A stretch of 64,000 nucleotides of DNA from Bufo bufo (taxonomy: Eukaryota > Chordata > Amphibia > Anura > Bufonidae). The position numbers were made by a program, and so were the translations under genes. The notes below the pieces were generated by a model. It was given only the letters and a program-made list of their open reading frames with translations. It was not told where the DNA came from and made no database searches. This document shows positions 10,951 through 22,506 of this stretch, in pieces. Position 1 is the first letter of the stretch; every line of letters starts with the position of its first letter. The stretch is taken from positions 190,653,577-190,717,576 of the forward strand of contig NC_053395.1 of the NCBI RefSeq assembly GCF_905171765.1. The letters run 5' to 3'.

Positions 10951-11467
10951 TTGCACGCTATTTAGCGCAGGATGTGCTAAAAATAGATATTAACACACAC
11001 AATAGTCCTTATAAGGATTTTTGGGTCTGTAAAGTTTTAGCAATTTAGCGCAGGTTGCGCTAAAAATATATATTGCTGCTGCCACACACAATAGTCCTTA
11101 AAAGGACTTTTGGGTCTCTGACAAGTTTTTCTAATATAAAAATATTTGTATATCACTCCCTACACTGTCTGTCCCTTCCTCAGGACAGCTCTCCCTGACT
11201 AAGACTGAGCCGAACACGCGTCATCGGGTGCTATATAGCACCTGATGACGCGTTCCGGCCATTACTGTAATGCCAGTAACCAACATGGCTTCGGTATTAC
11301 AGTGAGGGCAGCACTTACCTGCACGTTTATTGGCTGCGTAGCAGCCAAGAAACGTGTGGGGAGGAGACTCGAGCATTGCGCTCGAGCCCATGCTGTATTC
11401 GGCCGAATACCGCCTTGTGCCGAGCATCGAGATGCTCGAGCCGAACTGGAGCATGCTCGATCAACAC
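10951..11467. mobile_element. Subterminal and terminal region of the hAT element
   Basis: Two copies of GCGCAGG.TGTGCTAAAAATA.ATATT followed by CACACAATAGTCCTTA.AAGGA.TTTTGGGTCT occur at 10958-11110. A perfect hairpin then appears at 11221-11252 (CATCGGGTGCTA/TAGCACCTGATG). Last come clustered GCTCGAG/CTCGAGC palindromes ending GAGCATGCTCGATCAACAC at about 11467. Read inward on the minus strand the end is GTGTTGATCGAGCATGCTC, resembling TAGTGTTGAGCGA-type hAT termini. The opposite terminus was not found, so no target duplication can be given. Confidence 0.5.
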
Positions 11468-13239
11468 AATTAACATACTTTTTATGTGATACTTGATTCA
11501 CATCTACATACGTTGTGAGGGGCATTTATTAACCTTGAAAGAGTAGACAATTTTGGACAATTAGTAGACAAATATTTTTGCCATAATTTATGACTTTTTT
11601 TGTTTTCCCCACTTTTGGTGAGAATGGGGGAGGAGTTTAGTGCTAGGGGCGAGTCTGCCGGAATTTACTACAACTTGTGCCAGAAACTGGCGTAAGTTAT
11701 AGCAGGATTGGCGTAAATTAGAATTTATGGCGCACAGAGTGGCAAAGATAATAGGCATGTGATGTGTAATAAATTAGGTGCATCTCACTCGGCTCAGGGG
11801 GGATCAAGACTCTTGTATGGGAAATCCAGTCTTGACCAATGTCCCTATGTGTTCCCAATTACGTCCCAAGCCCTTCTGGAATCCAACTTAGCAACTGTAG
11901 CTTTTTTGGGCATAATTTCTTAGCAACCGGTCCTCACACTGGGTACCTTTATCCAGCCCTCTTAGCTCCTGCAGCCAGCTACTGCACCTGTTTACCACTG
12001 CTAACTGACTCTGTTCACGGATCGGTCACATGCTGTCTTGCTCTCTCTCTTCTAACATCATCTACATGCTGGCATGCGCATGCGCTCACTTTTCTGACGC
12101 ATCTCTCATACCCTCTCGTAGTCACTGGGGCCAGACTCTATCCTATACCTTGAACAAAGGTTTTATCCACTCCTATTATTTCCCAAACCTTCACTCAATA
12201 TATGTGGACATCCTAAACCACATGTCACATCCTACAGAACTATCTGCCTATTTCTATTAGATATAATGAAATATAACAATCAGCACTGCTTTCTCACACT
12301 GGCTTACAGTTTGACACTTGCTGCAGGGAATTATATCACTTGTAATGTTCTTATTTTGTCCCTGAAATGATGTACTCAACGCACATCACGTACAGATTAT
12401 ATTTGCATAAACATATTTCATGATTTGCACATTTGTCATATAAACATTTTTCTATATGTATGTCTACCTAAAGAGGTTCAGATTATTTTATTCTCCAGAT
12501 CTGTTGTCTTTGTGATGCTGCAAGCTCTGAGTTCAGTGGGTGTTTCCTGTGAAAAATGATCTGTATCTCCTTGTTCTATAACACTGATATGGCTGACAGG
12601 CGAGGTTGTCAAAAAAAAAGGATCTTTGCATATGTATCCTATCCATAATGATAAGCGCATGGAAAGAGTATTCTCACTTCCCTCTATAATGTACAGGAGT
12701 TTGGAATCTTTTTACTTACAAAAAGAGATATGGTTATATTGCATTATGATTCCAGTGATAAAACACTGAAGCAAGAGTGAAACTTCTTACAATAAGTTCA
12801 TTATAATTTGCAGTACCTGGGGGTATCAGCAAATACACTTCCATGAAGAGGTAGGGTTGGCAGGTACAGGAATAATCACCCTGTTCATACGTTCTTAAGT
12901 GGGCTGGTCCAGGTTCCTGATAGGACAGTGATAACGAAGGAAGCATGTCCAATTTCTCCTACCCCTAGGTTTTAGGGACCAACAAGAGAACCAATTTTCC
13001 TGTGAGACCACTACTCCAGAGAGACTACGAGATACTACCAGCACACCAGTATATCTTAGAAGCTCCAGTGTGATATAGTCAGCAGAGTGAACAGCAAGCC
13101 ACAGCTTAACAGATCCTGCTGCAGATGAGGGACGATGGTTCTGACACCCTAGATAATAACCTGGCCAGACTTATAGTGCTGTAAACCGTGTCTTCCAAAA
13201 ATAATTGTGCTAAGCTGATACTGTGCCAGCGTTACCCCT
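11468..13239. other. No gene seen; unresolved, partly repeat-like
   Basis: 11518-11780 begins GGGGCATTTATTAAC and ends AATAAATTAGGTGCATC. It resembles a small dispersed family also seen at 22872, 39305 and 57490, but clean termini are not visible. 11800-13239 has ordinary base composition, no long convincing frame and no terminal repeats I can pair. It may be unique intergenic or intronic DNA. Confidence 0.4.
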
Positions 13240-13690
13240 TTGTAGAGTGCACTATGTGGTAACATTGCCCCCAATAGTAATAATGTCCCTTATTTTGCCT
13301 GAAAAGTAATAACACCTCATAGTGCCCATGTTCCTCGTAGTCCCCCAGTAGTAATAATTCCCCCTATAATGTCTGTTTGTACAAAAGATACCCCCTTATG
13401 TGTGACAGTACCAAAATGCTCCCTTATAATGTGTGCCAGTACAAAAAATACCCCCTTATATGTGCCAGTAGAAAACATGCTCCCTTATAACGTGCCAGTA
13501 CATAAAATTGCCCCCTTTTAGTGCCCCCAATCGAATGAATGTCCCCTTAGTGGCCCCTTAATAATGTGTTCCAGTACAAAAATGCTCCTTTTTAGAGCCC
13601 CAATGTCCCCAATGTGCTTCCCTCAGTTACAAAATAATGACACCCCGCCAATGTGGCCCAACAGCATGCTGCCAAATAAAAATATTAAAC
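13240..13690. repeat. Degenerate ~45-base tandem repeat (CCCCCTTATAATGTGCCAGTAC)
   Basis: Roughly ten worn copies of a unit containing CCCCTTATAATGTGCCAGTACAAAA, beginning near GTAACATTGCCCCCAATAG and ending near 13690. Similar accordion arrays sit inside the non-autonomous hAT elements of this window (27739, 33906), so this may be the interior of another such element whose ends I could not find. Confidence 0.55.
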
Positions 13691-13929
13691 TCAAATACTT
13701 ACCTCCATTCTGCTGTCAGTGATGCAGTGCAAGACACTGACCTCTTCTAGTCTGTGCCCTGAGCTCTATGCAGCCCGGCTCAGGCAGCGCGATAATGATG
13801 ACACCGGCTTCTGAAAGGCTACAGGAACTAGGACTAAGGCCTATTACAGCAAACGCTAGGGCAGAGAGACATCGCTCCCATGCCTCGTCGCAGCATTCAC
13901 TGTATCACTCTCCTGAGAACAGCAATATA

Positions 13930-15126
13930 CACTCACCTAAAGAATTATTAGTAACACCATACTAATACGGTGTTGGACCCCCTTTTGTCTTCAGAACTGC
14001 CTTAATTCTACGTGGCATTGATTCAACAAGGTGCCGATAGCATTCTTTAGAAATGTTGGCCCATATTGATAGGATAGCATCTTGCAGTTGAGGGATGCAC
14101 ATCCAGGGCACGAAGCTCCCGTTCCACCACATCCCAAAGATGCTCTATTGGGTTGAGATCTGGTGACTGTGGGGGCCATTTTAGTACAGTGAACTCATTG
14201 TCATGTTTGAAATGATTCGAGCTTTGTGACATGTTGCATTATCCTGATGGAAGTAGCCATCAGAGGATGGGTACATGGTGGTCATGAAGGGATGGACATG
14301 GTCAGAAACAATGCTCAGGTAGCCTGTGGCATTTAAACGATGCCCAATTGGCACTAAGGGGCCTAAAGTGTGCCCTGAAAACATCCCCCACACCATTACA
14401 CCACCACCACCAGCCTGCACAGTGGTAACAAGGCATGATGGATACATGTTCTCATTCTGTTTACGCCAAATTCGGACTCTACCATTTGAATGTCTCAACA
14501 GAAATCGAGACTCATCAGACCAGGCAACATTTTTCCAGTCTTCAACAGTCCAATTTTGGTGAGCTCGTGCAAATTGTAGCCTCTTTTTCCTATTTGTAGT
14601 GGAGATGAGTGGTACCCGGTGGGGTCTTCTGCTGTTGTAGCCCATCCGCCTCAATGTTGTGCGTGTTGTGGCTTCACAAATGCTTTGCTGCATACCTCAG
14701 TTGTAACGAGTGGCTATTTCAGTCAACGTTGCTCTTCTATCAACTTGAATCAGTCGGCCCATTCTCCTCTGACCTCTAGCATCCACAAGGCATTTTCGCC
14801 CACGGGACTGCCGCATACTGGATGTTTTTCCCTTTTCACACCATTCTTTGTAAACCCTAGAAATGGTTGTGCGTGAAAATCCCAGTAACTGAGCAGATTG
14901 TGAAATACTCAGACCGGCCCGTCTGGCACCAACAACCATGCCCCGCTCAAAATTGCTTAAATCACCTTTCTTTCCCATTCTGACATTCAGTTTGGAGTTC
15001 AGGAGATTGTCTTGACCAGGACCACACCCCTAAATGCATTGAAGCAACTGCGATGTGATTGGTTGACTAGATAATTGCATTAATGAGAAATAGAACAGGT
15101 GTTCCTAATAATTCTTTAGGTAAGTG
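13930..15126 (-). mobile_element. Full-length Tc1-like transposon, TA target duplication
   Basis: Termini are CACTCACCTAAAGAATTATT at the left and AATAATTCTTTAGGTAAGTG at the right, nearly perfect inverted repeats, flanked by TA at 13928-13929 and 15127-15128. Length 1197 bases, usual for compact Tc1 elements with short terminal repeats. The transposase reads on the minus strand. Structure is complete but the gene is broken. Confidence 0.95.
13962..14978 (-). pseudogene. Tc1 (DD34E) transposase, one stop and two frameshifts
   Basis: ATG at 14976-14978 opens MGKKGDLSNFERGMVVGARR, a helix-turn-helix DNA-binding domain with GFSRTTISRVYKEW. An in-frame TGA at about 14694-14696 (RYN-stop-GMQQ) fits a CpG-derived CGA-to-TGA change. 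The catalytic domain follows: AWSDESRF (first Asp), GGGGVMVWGMFSG, YFHQDNATCHKA (second Asp) and [14 protein letters not shown] (Glu). The last block is in a second frame, giving a shift near 14220. A third frame from about 14092 carries WANISKECYRHLVESMP and ends KTKGGPTPY with TAG at 13962. Repairing three lesions would restore about 340 codons. As it stands it is inactive. Confidence 0.93.
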
Positions 15127-15128
15127 TA

Positions 15129-17128
15129 GTTGAATATGCAGAGATGAACGCTTCCACAATTAAAGCACTCATTGCCCAAGGCCTTTCCGCTGCCCTCCAC
15201 ATGTCCCTAGCTGGTGTTGCCCGAAGAAAATCGCCTCAACTCGCCTCATTGGCAGTGCACCCCTGTGTATAGTACCACACAGTACCACTACTCCTGTCCT
15301 GCATACTGGGTGAAATTCTCAGTGTCTGCTCTTATTCTGTATATATATATTCTGTATATTTGGACACTGAACATAGGTCTGTGGAAGGGGTTTGAATTAA
15401 AGGAGCTGTTCAGGAGTTTTTTTTACATGGTGCTGCCAGTTGTTTAAAATACCGGACAGTCTCATTAATATTGGGATCTTAATGATTCATGGTAATTATG
15501 TTGGTGATGTGATGTGGGGCCATAGTCTTTAAAAAGAGTCTGAGTGTATGTCTGTAAAACAATTTTGGGCCATCCATGATTTTTGGTTCTAAAAAAGTGG
15601 GCTTGGTCTGAGGTCTGTATTTGTTGTAGTGATTGTAGTTACTTTGGGGTCTGAGGACTGTATATTCTCTGGGTTTTACATTTAAACACACTTTGGGATC
15701 TGGCCTGGGGTCTATATTCACTTTGTTTTGTGATAAAGTCATATGTGCATATGTGCAAGGTTTGGATGACGAGCGCTGGCTTGACTATTTTCGGTGGACC
15801 TATAGAAATTAATGGAGGGCGGTCGCACATGTGCGGTGCACCCTCCTTCACTTTGCCGGCTCAGTTTATGAGATAGGTGCGGGTCCCAGAGGTGGGAACT
15901 TCCCTTTAAATTATCCCAAAAACATTTCTCAAGGTTCTGAAGATTTCATATGTGATGAAGATATAATGAAACTTAATATCATTCTACTGTTTAAAGAAAA
16001 ATACATTTATTTAAACTGGCAATATTCCCCCATCTCCCCCTTTTCGACCCAGAAAAATCCTTCCGGAGAAGAGAGAGAGAGAAGCCCTGGAAAGGCCCCT
16101 CTATTATGAAGGGAGGCTTCTAACATCTGCTGCTGATCCCTAAAGGAGATTGTGTTCCTCAGCCCCCGAGATGTGGAAACAAAGGAAAGCTGGGTGTGGT
16201 TCAGCCCTGACTTCATTTGGAGACAAGGCTTATCAGGAGGAGAAGTAGTACGGACACTGGAAGTGGTGAGAAAAGATGCATACTAAATGCATAAAAGACA
16301 CATAAACTGTTTAGTCCACTTCAAGTCTCATATATATGTTTTGTAAGGCTCTGTTATCAGCCCAATTCCTTATACTATACTTAAACACAGGAAAGGTTTA
16401 TGATATAGCATCTCTTGAAAAGCACAATGCTATGGTGATATTCATTAATACATACAGGGTTTTTCTTACATGGCATAGTAAAAGGATTATGAGAAAGAAG
16501 TTATGCACTTGTAAAAAAGAAAAAAATACCAAAAATATTATATCAAAACCCCAAAACATTCAATAATCACAGCTGTTTTATTCTTAATTTTTTTTTTTTA
16601 TTATAAAAAAAAAATCAAACGTAATACAGAATAACAATCCTCATCATCCGGATTTGTCTCTACACTGAACTCGTGCTTCTGTACTTCATAGCTTCATAGG
16701 GAGGATTGGATGTGACTGTGCATGATTTCTATTATTTTTTTCTCTTCCCTTTTCATGACAATAATACAAAATAGAATATTTTCATTAGCAGCGAGACTGG
16801 TAACTGCACAAAACACCATATGATACGTTAACATCAAAAAATTGCACTTTACAGACATTTAGCTGAAATATTATTTACAGCTCTGACAAGTTGATATTGA
16901 ACGTCATATATTTTTCAGCATACTCTACAGCTGTAAACGTTTACATTGTGTTTGCTCTTTGCAGTTGAGAAAGACAATTATTTAGTTTTTCTTATACTGT
17001 GTAAAAAAGTTGTAGCTGCTGTAAATAGCAAAAAAAATTAAAAAATTAAAATTCTAAAATGATTTTTGCACATCCTGATTGCTGAAATTTTATTAGTTTA
17101 AGATATTATTTAGCATATTTTCTTGGTG
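15129..17128. other. No gene seen; one partial MITE
   Basis: 15770-15920 (TATAGAAATTAATGGAGGGC to CCCAGAGGTGGGAACTTCCCTTTAAA) matches the right half of the MITE at 17133-17561 and is a partial copy. 16560-17110 is A/T-rich with homopolymer runs. The remainder shows no terminal repeats or plausible exon. Confidence 0.5.
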
Positions 17129-17132
17129 TTAA

Positions 17133-17561
17133 AGGGGTTGTATCATATGCCCCCAATGTCTGATAGCTGAGGGTCCCACCGCTGGGACCCGCAGCTATCT
17201 CTAAAACAAAGACGAAGACAGCGGACCACGGCGTGGCCGTCCTCCATTCATGTCTATGGGACTGCTGAAAATAGCCCAGCACTCGCTCCATAGAAGTGAA
17301 TGAAGAGATGGCCGTACTTGCGCTGTGCGCTGTGCGCTTCCCATTCATTTCTATAGAACTTCCAGTCGGCACACTTGGCTATTTTTGGCAATCCTATAGA
17401 AATTAATGGAGGGTGGCTGCGCATGCGCGGTCTGCTCTCCTTCACTTTGCAGGCTTCATTTTAGAAATAGGTGCGCGTCCCAGAGGTGGGACCCGCATCT
17501 ATCAGAGATTGGGGGCATGTCCTAATGATATGCCCCCAATGTATGAGATGGGCCAACCTCT
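17133..17561. mobile_element. TTAA-flanked palindromic MITE (ATGCCCCCAATGT family)
   Basis: Flanked by TTAA at 17129-17132 and 17562-17565. The ends AGGGGTTGTATCATATGCCC and GGGCATGTCCTAATGATATG..CCAACCT pair loosely. The inner arms contain GGGTCCCACCGCTGGGACCC and CCATAGAAGTGAATG. Related partial copies occur at 15770-15920 and 62495-62742. No coding capacity. Confidence 0.7.
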
Positions 17562-17879
17562 TTAATATAACCAAACAGTTTTTATGATGTGATGTACAGA
17601 AATAAAAAAAATAACATAAAACAATGAAATGCATAGTAGATGAAATATAAGAGAATTCTATTTGCTATGTAATTTATAAAGCAGAAAAATTCGGCAAACG
17701 GTCAAAAAACATATGCAATGAAAAAAAAACTGTGAAGAGTTAAAGAGGACCTGTCACTTCTTCTAACATGCATGTTTTAACAACTACTTGCATTTTCCAT
17801 GTAATAACAATTCTGAAGCATCTTTTCTTATGACTCTTTGCAATGCCGTTGTTTTATTATTCCTGCTAAAAGTGTATGG

Positions 17880-18396
17880 ATAAAAGTACAGCTGCTTCTA
17901 AGGCCACCAGGATATTGTCATGCATTAAACGAGGCATGGACTCGCGGGGCAGGGATGTAATATTAACTTTTTACACAGCGTTGGTGCAGCCTCATCGGGA
18001 ATATGCAGTTCAGTTTTGGGCATCATTCCATAGAAAGGATGCCCTGGAGCTAGAAAAAGTACAGAGGAGAACAACTAAACTGACAAGGGGCATGGAGGGT
18101 CTTAGTTATGAAGAAAGATTCTTCTTGGAATCTTGAGAAGAGACATCTAAGGGGGAACATGATTAACCTGTACAAGTATATAAATGGGCCATACAAAAAT
18201 ACAGTGAAAAACTGTTCCATGTCAAATGCCCTCAAAAGACAAGGGGCACTGCCTCCGACTGGAGAAGAAAAAGTTCAGTCTCCAGAAGCGTCAAAGCTTC
18301 TTTACTGTACGAACTGTGAATCTGTGGAATAGACTTCCTCAGGACGTGGTCACAGCAGGAGCAGTGGACAGTTTTAAAAAGGGTTTAGATGAATTC
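17880..18396 (+). pseudogene. CR1/L2-like LINE reverse transcriptase, C-terminal tail
   Basis: Three frames in succession give a familiar 3' end of a non-LTR retrotransposon ORF2. Frame 2 carries KATRILSCIKRGMDSRGRD, YTALVQPHREYAVQFWASF and LELEKVQRRTTKLTRGMEG. Frame 3 carries LEKRHLRGNMINLYKYINGP. Frame 1 carries FFTVRTVNLWNRLPQDVVTA and AVDSFKKGLDEFLKG. The palm domain lies upstream in a full element, so this is a 5'-truncated copy, as is usual after incomplete target-primed reverse transcription. Two frameshifts (near 18125 and 18245). The copy ends where the next TTAA MITE begins. Clade choice (CR1 against L2) is uncertain. Confidence 0.8.
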
Positions 18397-18400
18397 TTAA

Positions 18401-19108
18401 AGGGATTGTCCGGGATTGGTGACATTTGTTTAAATGGACTTTAGTCACCTAAATAGTTCCTACATGCGTGTGTTACCTTTATTTTCCTTTTGTCATGTCC
18501 CGTTTTCTAATCTGAAAATTCTGTGCCGGAAGTGCAGATTTTCTACAAGTCGGTGACGTACCGGGTCCCTTCGTGGAGAGCGAAGCCTCTTCATCCGCTT
18601 CGCAAGGAGCCCGGTGACGTCACCGGCAGCCACAGACATTATTCAGAGCACAGTGAGGGCGGTTAGTAGGCGGCAACATGCAGCGCTAAGTAATGCCCCT
18701 CTGGTTCGGTGCCGTCACCGGCACACAGGATAATTATGCAGAGCACATGAAGGAAGGGTTGTAGGCGGTAACAGGGAGCTACCGTATATGTAACGCCCCG
18801 CTGGTCTGGTGACGTCACTGGGCACTGCGCAGAGTTATCTATAAAGCGGGAGGAGGATTATCAATGAGAGGGAGGATGCACGGAGGAGTGGTGACTAATA
18901 TTATGGACAGCCTGAATGACGCGATGCTGCGCTGAGACCCACAAGGCAGTGCGGCAGGAAGTTACATCACATACACAAACATGTAAACAATCAGTGGAGG
19001 ACCGTAGGAGCACTGGAGAAGTGGTAAAAATACAGGAAAACAATAGGGGGACCTTGAATCATGGTGAGATATCATGTTTTTTTTTTTATGTGATCCCGGA
19101 CAACCCCT
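18401..19108. mobile_element. TTAA-flanked MITE inserted at the LINE 3' end
   Basis: TTAA at 18397-18400 and 19109-19112. Ends AGGGATTGTCCGGGAT and ATCCCGGACAACCCCT are inverted repeats. The interior is GC-rich with GGTGACGTCAC motifs at 18610 and 18810 and no coding frame. It belongs to the AGGGGTTGTCC family seen many times in this window. Confidence 0.85.
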
Positions 19109-19112
19109 TTAA

Positions 19113-19847
19113 AAGTAAACAACATTAATGCTTATGAAAATGTGTAGAAATCTGAGTCTCCCTCACTTCCTTCTGGGAAGTCAATTGTCAGACTGTGCAG
19201 AGACATCCCTTCCCCAACTAGTAACAGCCACCTGTGCCTTTATCCATAAACTTCTAGCAGGAATAATAGAACGGCACAGCAGAGAGCCATAAGAATAAAT
19301 GTCCCAGAATTGCCATTTCATGTGGAATACAAGTATTTAGTAACAGACATGTGAGGAGTGGTTAATAGCGATATGAATGGAAGCATTGTCTCCACTGAGT
19401 ACAAAAAATTATGTTTTGAGTAAATTTTCACTCACGTAGGGAAACCGTAATAGGATCCCCGACTTAAGGCGCCTCCAGCACAGTTCTGAAAAGAACCACA
19501 TGCAATAAAAAAGGTTTGCAAACCACAGTATGTACAACAGATAACATAAAAATATCCTAATTACATTACACCTTGATTATTATATACAAATATACAGGCA
19601 GCAGAAAGAAAATATACAAGAAGAGCGTTTCCTATTCTCACCTTACTTCTAGTCTGGACTGAACTCTGTAAAGCTGTCTGGATAATTCTAGGATGTTTTA
19701 CATATTAATTGACTCACACATAAAAAAAAATCTAACTATAAAAAAGTGTCTGTTATAGGAAAAGTCTTTCTTCTGTTTAAGCAGTGTAAGAAAAATGTGG
19801 CTGCTTTCTTTCAGAAACAGAACCAAGTCTATCCAAGGAGTGTTCAA
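19113..19847. other. No gene seen
   Basis: The first part to about 19390 is the right arm of the split MITE. 19390-19847 has A/T-rich sequence with no paired termini and no exon-like frame. Confidence 0.5.
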
Positions 19848-19851
19848 TTAA

Positions 19852-20524
19852 AGGGTTTGTCCCATAAAAAAAAAATTCTTTATTTTTCAAAACATCGCCT
19901 GGATCGGAATACTTGTGTAACTGTAGGGAATTAAAATTTTATTAAATAAAATCTATCTGCATAATACCATCTGCAGTTTGTTCTTTTTCTTATTTGTCTG
20001 TCCTCTTCATGTGGTCGCACATGCTCAGTTCCATCACTCAACTGCCACCAGTTGTATCTACTGTTAGAAGCCGTGACAGTTACAAGGAGAGAGCTGCAGC
20101 AGAAAGGGCATGTCCCCCGGAGAAACAACATGCCCCCAGAGCTGTGATAGGGAGAGCTGCAGCAGAAAGGACATGTCGCCCCGGAGAAAGAATGACCCCC
20201 GGAGAAACAACATGCCCCCAGAGCTGTGATAGGGAGAGCTGCAGCAGAAATGAAAGGCCCCTTGAGAAAGGAGACACCCCCTAAGATGTGATAGGGAGAG
20301 AGCTGCAACTGAAAGGCCACACCCCCAGCTGTCATAGAGCGATACCTCTAGCAGAAGGGACAAGCCCCCCGACCTGCAAGCCTAAAATAAATGTAGCAGA
20401 GCAAATGAAGCAATAAATGGGGAAAGCTTGGGATATTTGTGAGGTACAGGGCTGGTTGTAGCTTTGTTAGAAAGAGCTTGTTATGGACTATTATATGATG
20501 TACATGAATTATGGGATAACCCCT
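19852..20524. mobile_element. TTAA MITE with internal 60-base tandem units
   Basis: TTAA at 19848-19851, then AGGGTTTGTCCCATAAAA; the right end is TTATGGGATAACCCCT at 20524, followed by TGTC rather than TTAA. The interior at 20095-20345 repeats GGGAGAGCTGCAGCAGAAA..CATG.CCCC.GAGAAA units about four times. Same terminal family as 23025-23456 and 24446-24849, which share CAGCAGAGCAAT and CATGCTCAGTTCCATC phrases. Confidence 0.8.
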
Positions 20525-20679
20525 TGTCAAATGCAATGCCGCACATGATCTGTGAACTGGTGTGGCATGGTTTTAGAAGAAAGCAGCCATGTTTTTCCAA
20601 TCCTGGGAATATTAGAAAGTAACTCTAATGTCATCAGTATGTGACCATGGCAGTTATGAAGGCTATGAGTAAACATTAA

Positions 20680-21172
20680 AGGGCATCTGTCAGCAGATTT
20701 GTACCCATGACACTGGCTGACCTGTTACATGTGCGCTTGGCAGCTGAAGACATCTGTGTTGGTCCCATCTTCCTATGTGTCCGCATTGCTGAGAAATTAT
20801 GTTTCGGTATATGTAAATGAGCCTCTAGGAGCAATGGGCGTGTTGCCATTACACCTAGAGGCTCTGTTCTCTCTGCAACTGCCACGCCCTCTCCACTTTG
20901 ATTGACAGGACCAAGTGTGATCACGTTTTCACTGCCTGGTCCTGTCAATAAAAGTGGAGAAGGTGAGGCAGTTGCAGAGAGAGCAGAGCCTCTAGGTGTA
21001 AAGGTAACGCCCCCGTTGCTCCTAGAGGCTCATTTGCATATATTAAAACATAATTTTTCTCAGCAATGCGGGCACATATGAACATGGGACCAACACAGAT
21101 GTCTTCAGCTGCCAAGCGCTCATGTAACAGGTCAGCCAGTGTCATAGGTACAAATCTGCTGACAGATGCCCT
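20680..21172. mobile_element. Palindromic TTAA MITE (GGGCATCTGTCAGCAGATTTG family)
   Basis: TTAA at 20676-20679 and 21173-21176. The arms are long near-perfect inverted repeats: GGCATCTGTCAGCAGATTTG with CAAATCTGCTGACAGATGCC, then GACACTGGCTGACCTGTTAC, GCAGCTGAAGACATCTGTG and CAAATGAGCCTCTAGGAGCA. The centre near 20925 is GGACCAAGTGTGATCACG. A second copy lies at 30058-30533. Open frames on both strands here are mirror images of the arms, not genes. Confidence 0.9.
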
Positions 21173-21176
21173 TTAA

Positions 21177-22246
21177 ACTGCTCTATTCTGTTGTATTTAT
21201 CTTGTTTCTCCAGCACCTTGATATAAAGAGTGTCATTCTAATATGTAATACTGGAATAAGGCATACATATTTACTTTACAGCATTTTATTTTGTGGCCTG
21301 ACCACCATTTCGGTCTTGGCTTAGCAATGTAAGATAATGCTCTCTGATCTAGAAATTTTGGCATAAAGTGACATAAATATGTCTTAAATTTCCAATGGTT
21401 GGGCAGTCTACCATGGTTAAAACTATATACTGAAGAGGCATTATGGATAAGACATATGAAAGGCATACAGTACATAACAAAGGCATAAAGATAACACCCA
21501 CTGCTGCTATAAAGCACATGGGCAGGAGGATCCACTTACACTATAGAATAAACTCTTGGTTTATTTTTCCATCTCTTCTTCACAGCAGCCGATTCAAAAA
21601 GATTCCGGTTTAAACTGTAATACTGGAATAAGGCAAATCTATAAATACTGTACGTATTAGACTGCTTGACCACTGTTTGAATTTGGTTAAGGAATCCCAA
21701 TTTCTCAAAAAATTCTATGTAATATTGTGAGATGCTAACAACCTCCATATCATCAATAAAGTCTGATAGGCTTTGATTCAAAGAAATAGACCCTAATGGT
21801 AAGTGATTAGTCTCAAAGGCAACTCCAAATGTTTTTTCTTTTGGGGCCCATGATGGTATCAGAGCCTGGGCCCACCAAAGGTTCCTCTGGTGCTGTGGTT
21901 GGCCAGTCTGATACTGGATATTACAGATGGAAACTGCCACTGTGAAACACATGGGCTGGTAGATTGGTTAAAGGTGCAGTTGGCCTGGAGGTTGAGCCAC
22001 CATTATCTGCCACAAGGTTTTGAGATGAGTGGAGGCAACAAGTATCATATCCTGAGATGGGTACGCCATGATATCTAGGTCTTCCCCAGTGTAAATGCAT
22101 GTTGTTTTATAGGGCTGCCTCAAATTCCATGCATGTTAATTTGTGATATACTCTCTGCCATCTGCCAAACATCCTTGTGCATGTATTTTACTGCACGGGA
22201 TGATTAAGATTATGCGTCAAAAAACACATTTTTAAGTACTCTATTA
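21177..22246. other. No gene seen; contains a dispersed-repeat terminus
   Basis: GTAATACTGGAATAAGGCA occurs twice (about 21247 and 21617), a local duplication. Near 21843-21917 the minus strand begins CAGTATCAGACTGGCCAACC and runs through CACCAGAGGAACC, a hAT-like CAG terminus related to 55531 (CAGTGTCAGACTGAGGTTCC). 21740-21810 (ATCAATAAAGTCTGATAGG, GGTAAGTGATTAG) also matches 55600-55650. The other end was not found. Confidence 0.45.
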
Positions 22247-22506
22247 TAGAGATGAGCGAATTGATTCTAGAGAAATGAAATTTGATCCAAATCTTTTCAT
22301 ATATTCTGATTCATTATGATAGCAATTTTTTGACATTCGATTCAGAAGAATTTTTTGAGAGAGAGTGAGGAAGAGGCAGAGAAAAGAGAAAGATATTTTC
22401 TAGGCATTTAAAGCAATTTCGATTCTGTAAAATCAATTTATACCAGATTTTTTGGGGTCAATTTAGGACCCAACATTTTTTTTTTTAGGAAACTCACTCA
22501 CCTCTA
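22247..22506. mobile_element. Short non-autonomous hAT element
   Basis: Ends TAGAGATGAGCGAATTGATT and AACTCACTCACCTCTA. The flanking octamers CTCTATTA (22239-22246) and CTCTGGTA (22507-22514) agree at six of eight positions, fitting an aged hAT duplication. 260 bases, no coding capacity. The terminal TAGAGATG matches the hAT elements at 39799 and 41581. Confidence 0.7.

Larger units (their letters stand above)
17744..19390. mobile_element. TTAA MITE (AGAGGACCTGTCAC family) split in its loop
   Basis: Starts after TTAA (17740-17743) with AGAGGACCTGTCACTTC. The arm ending TTATTCCTGCTAAAAGTGTATGGATAAA (to 17883) pairs with TTTATCCATAAACTTCTAGCAGGAATAA at 19240-19267. Between the arms lie a LINE tail and a second MITE, which are therefore younger. 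The right terminus is not clean; 19390 is approximate. A partial relative begins at 29038. Confidence 0.6.
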
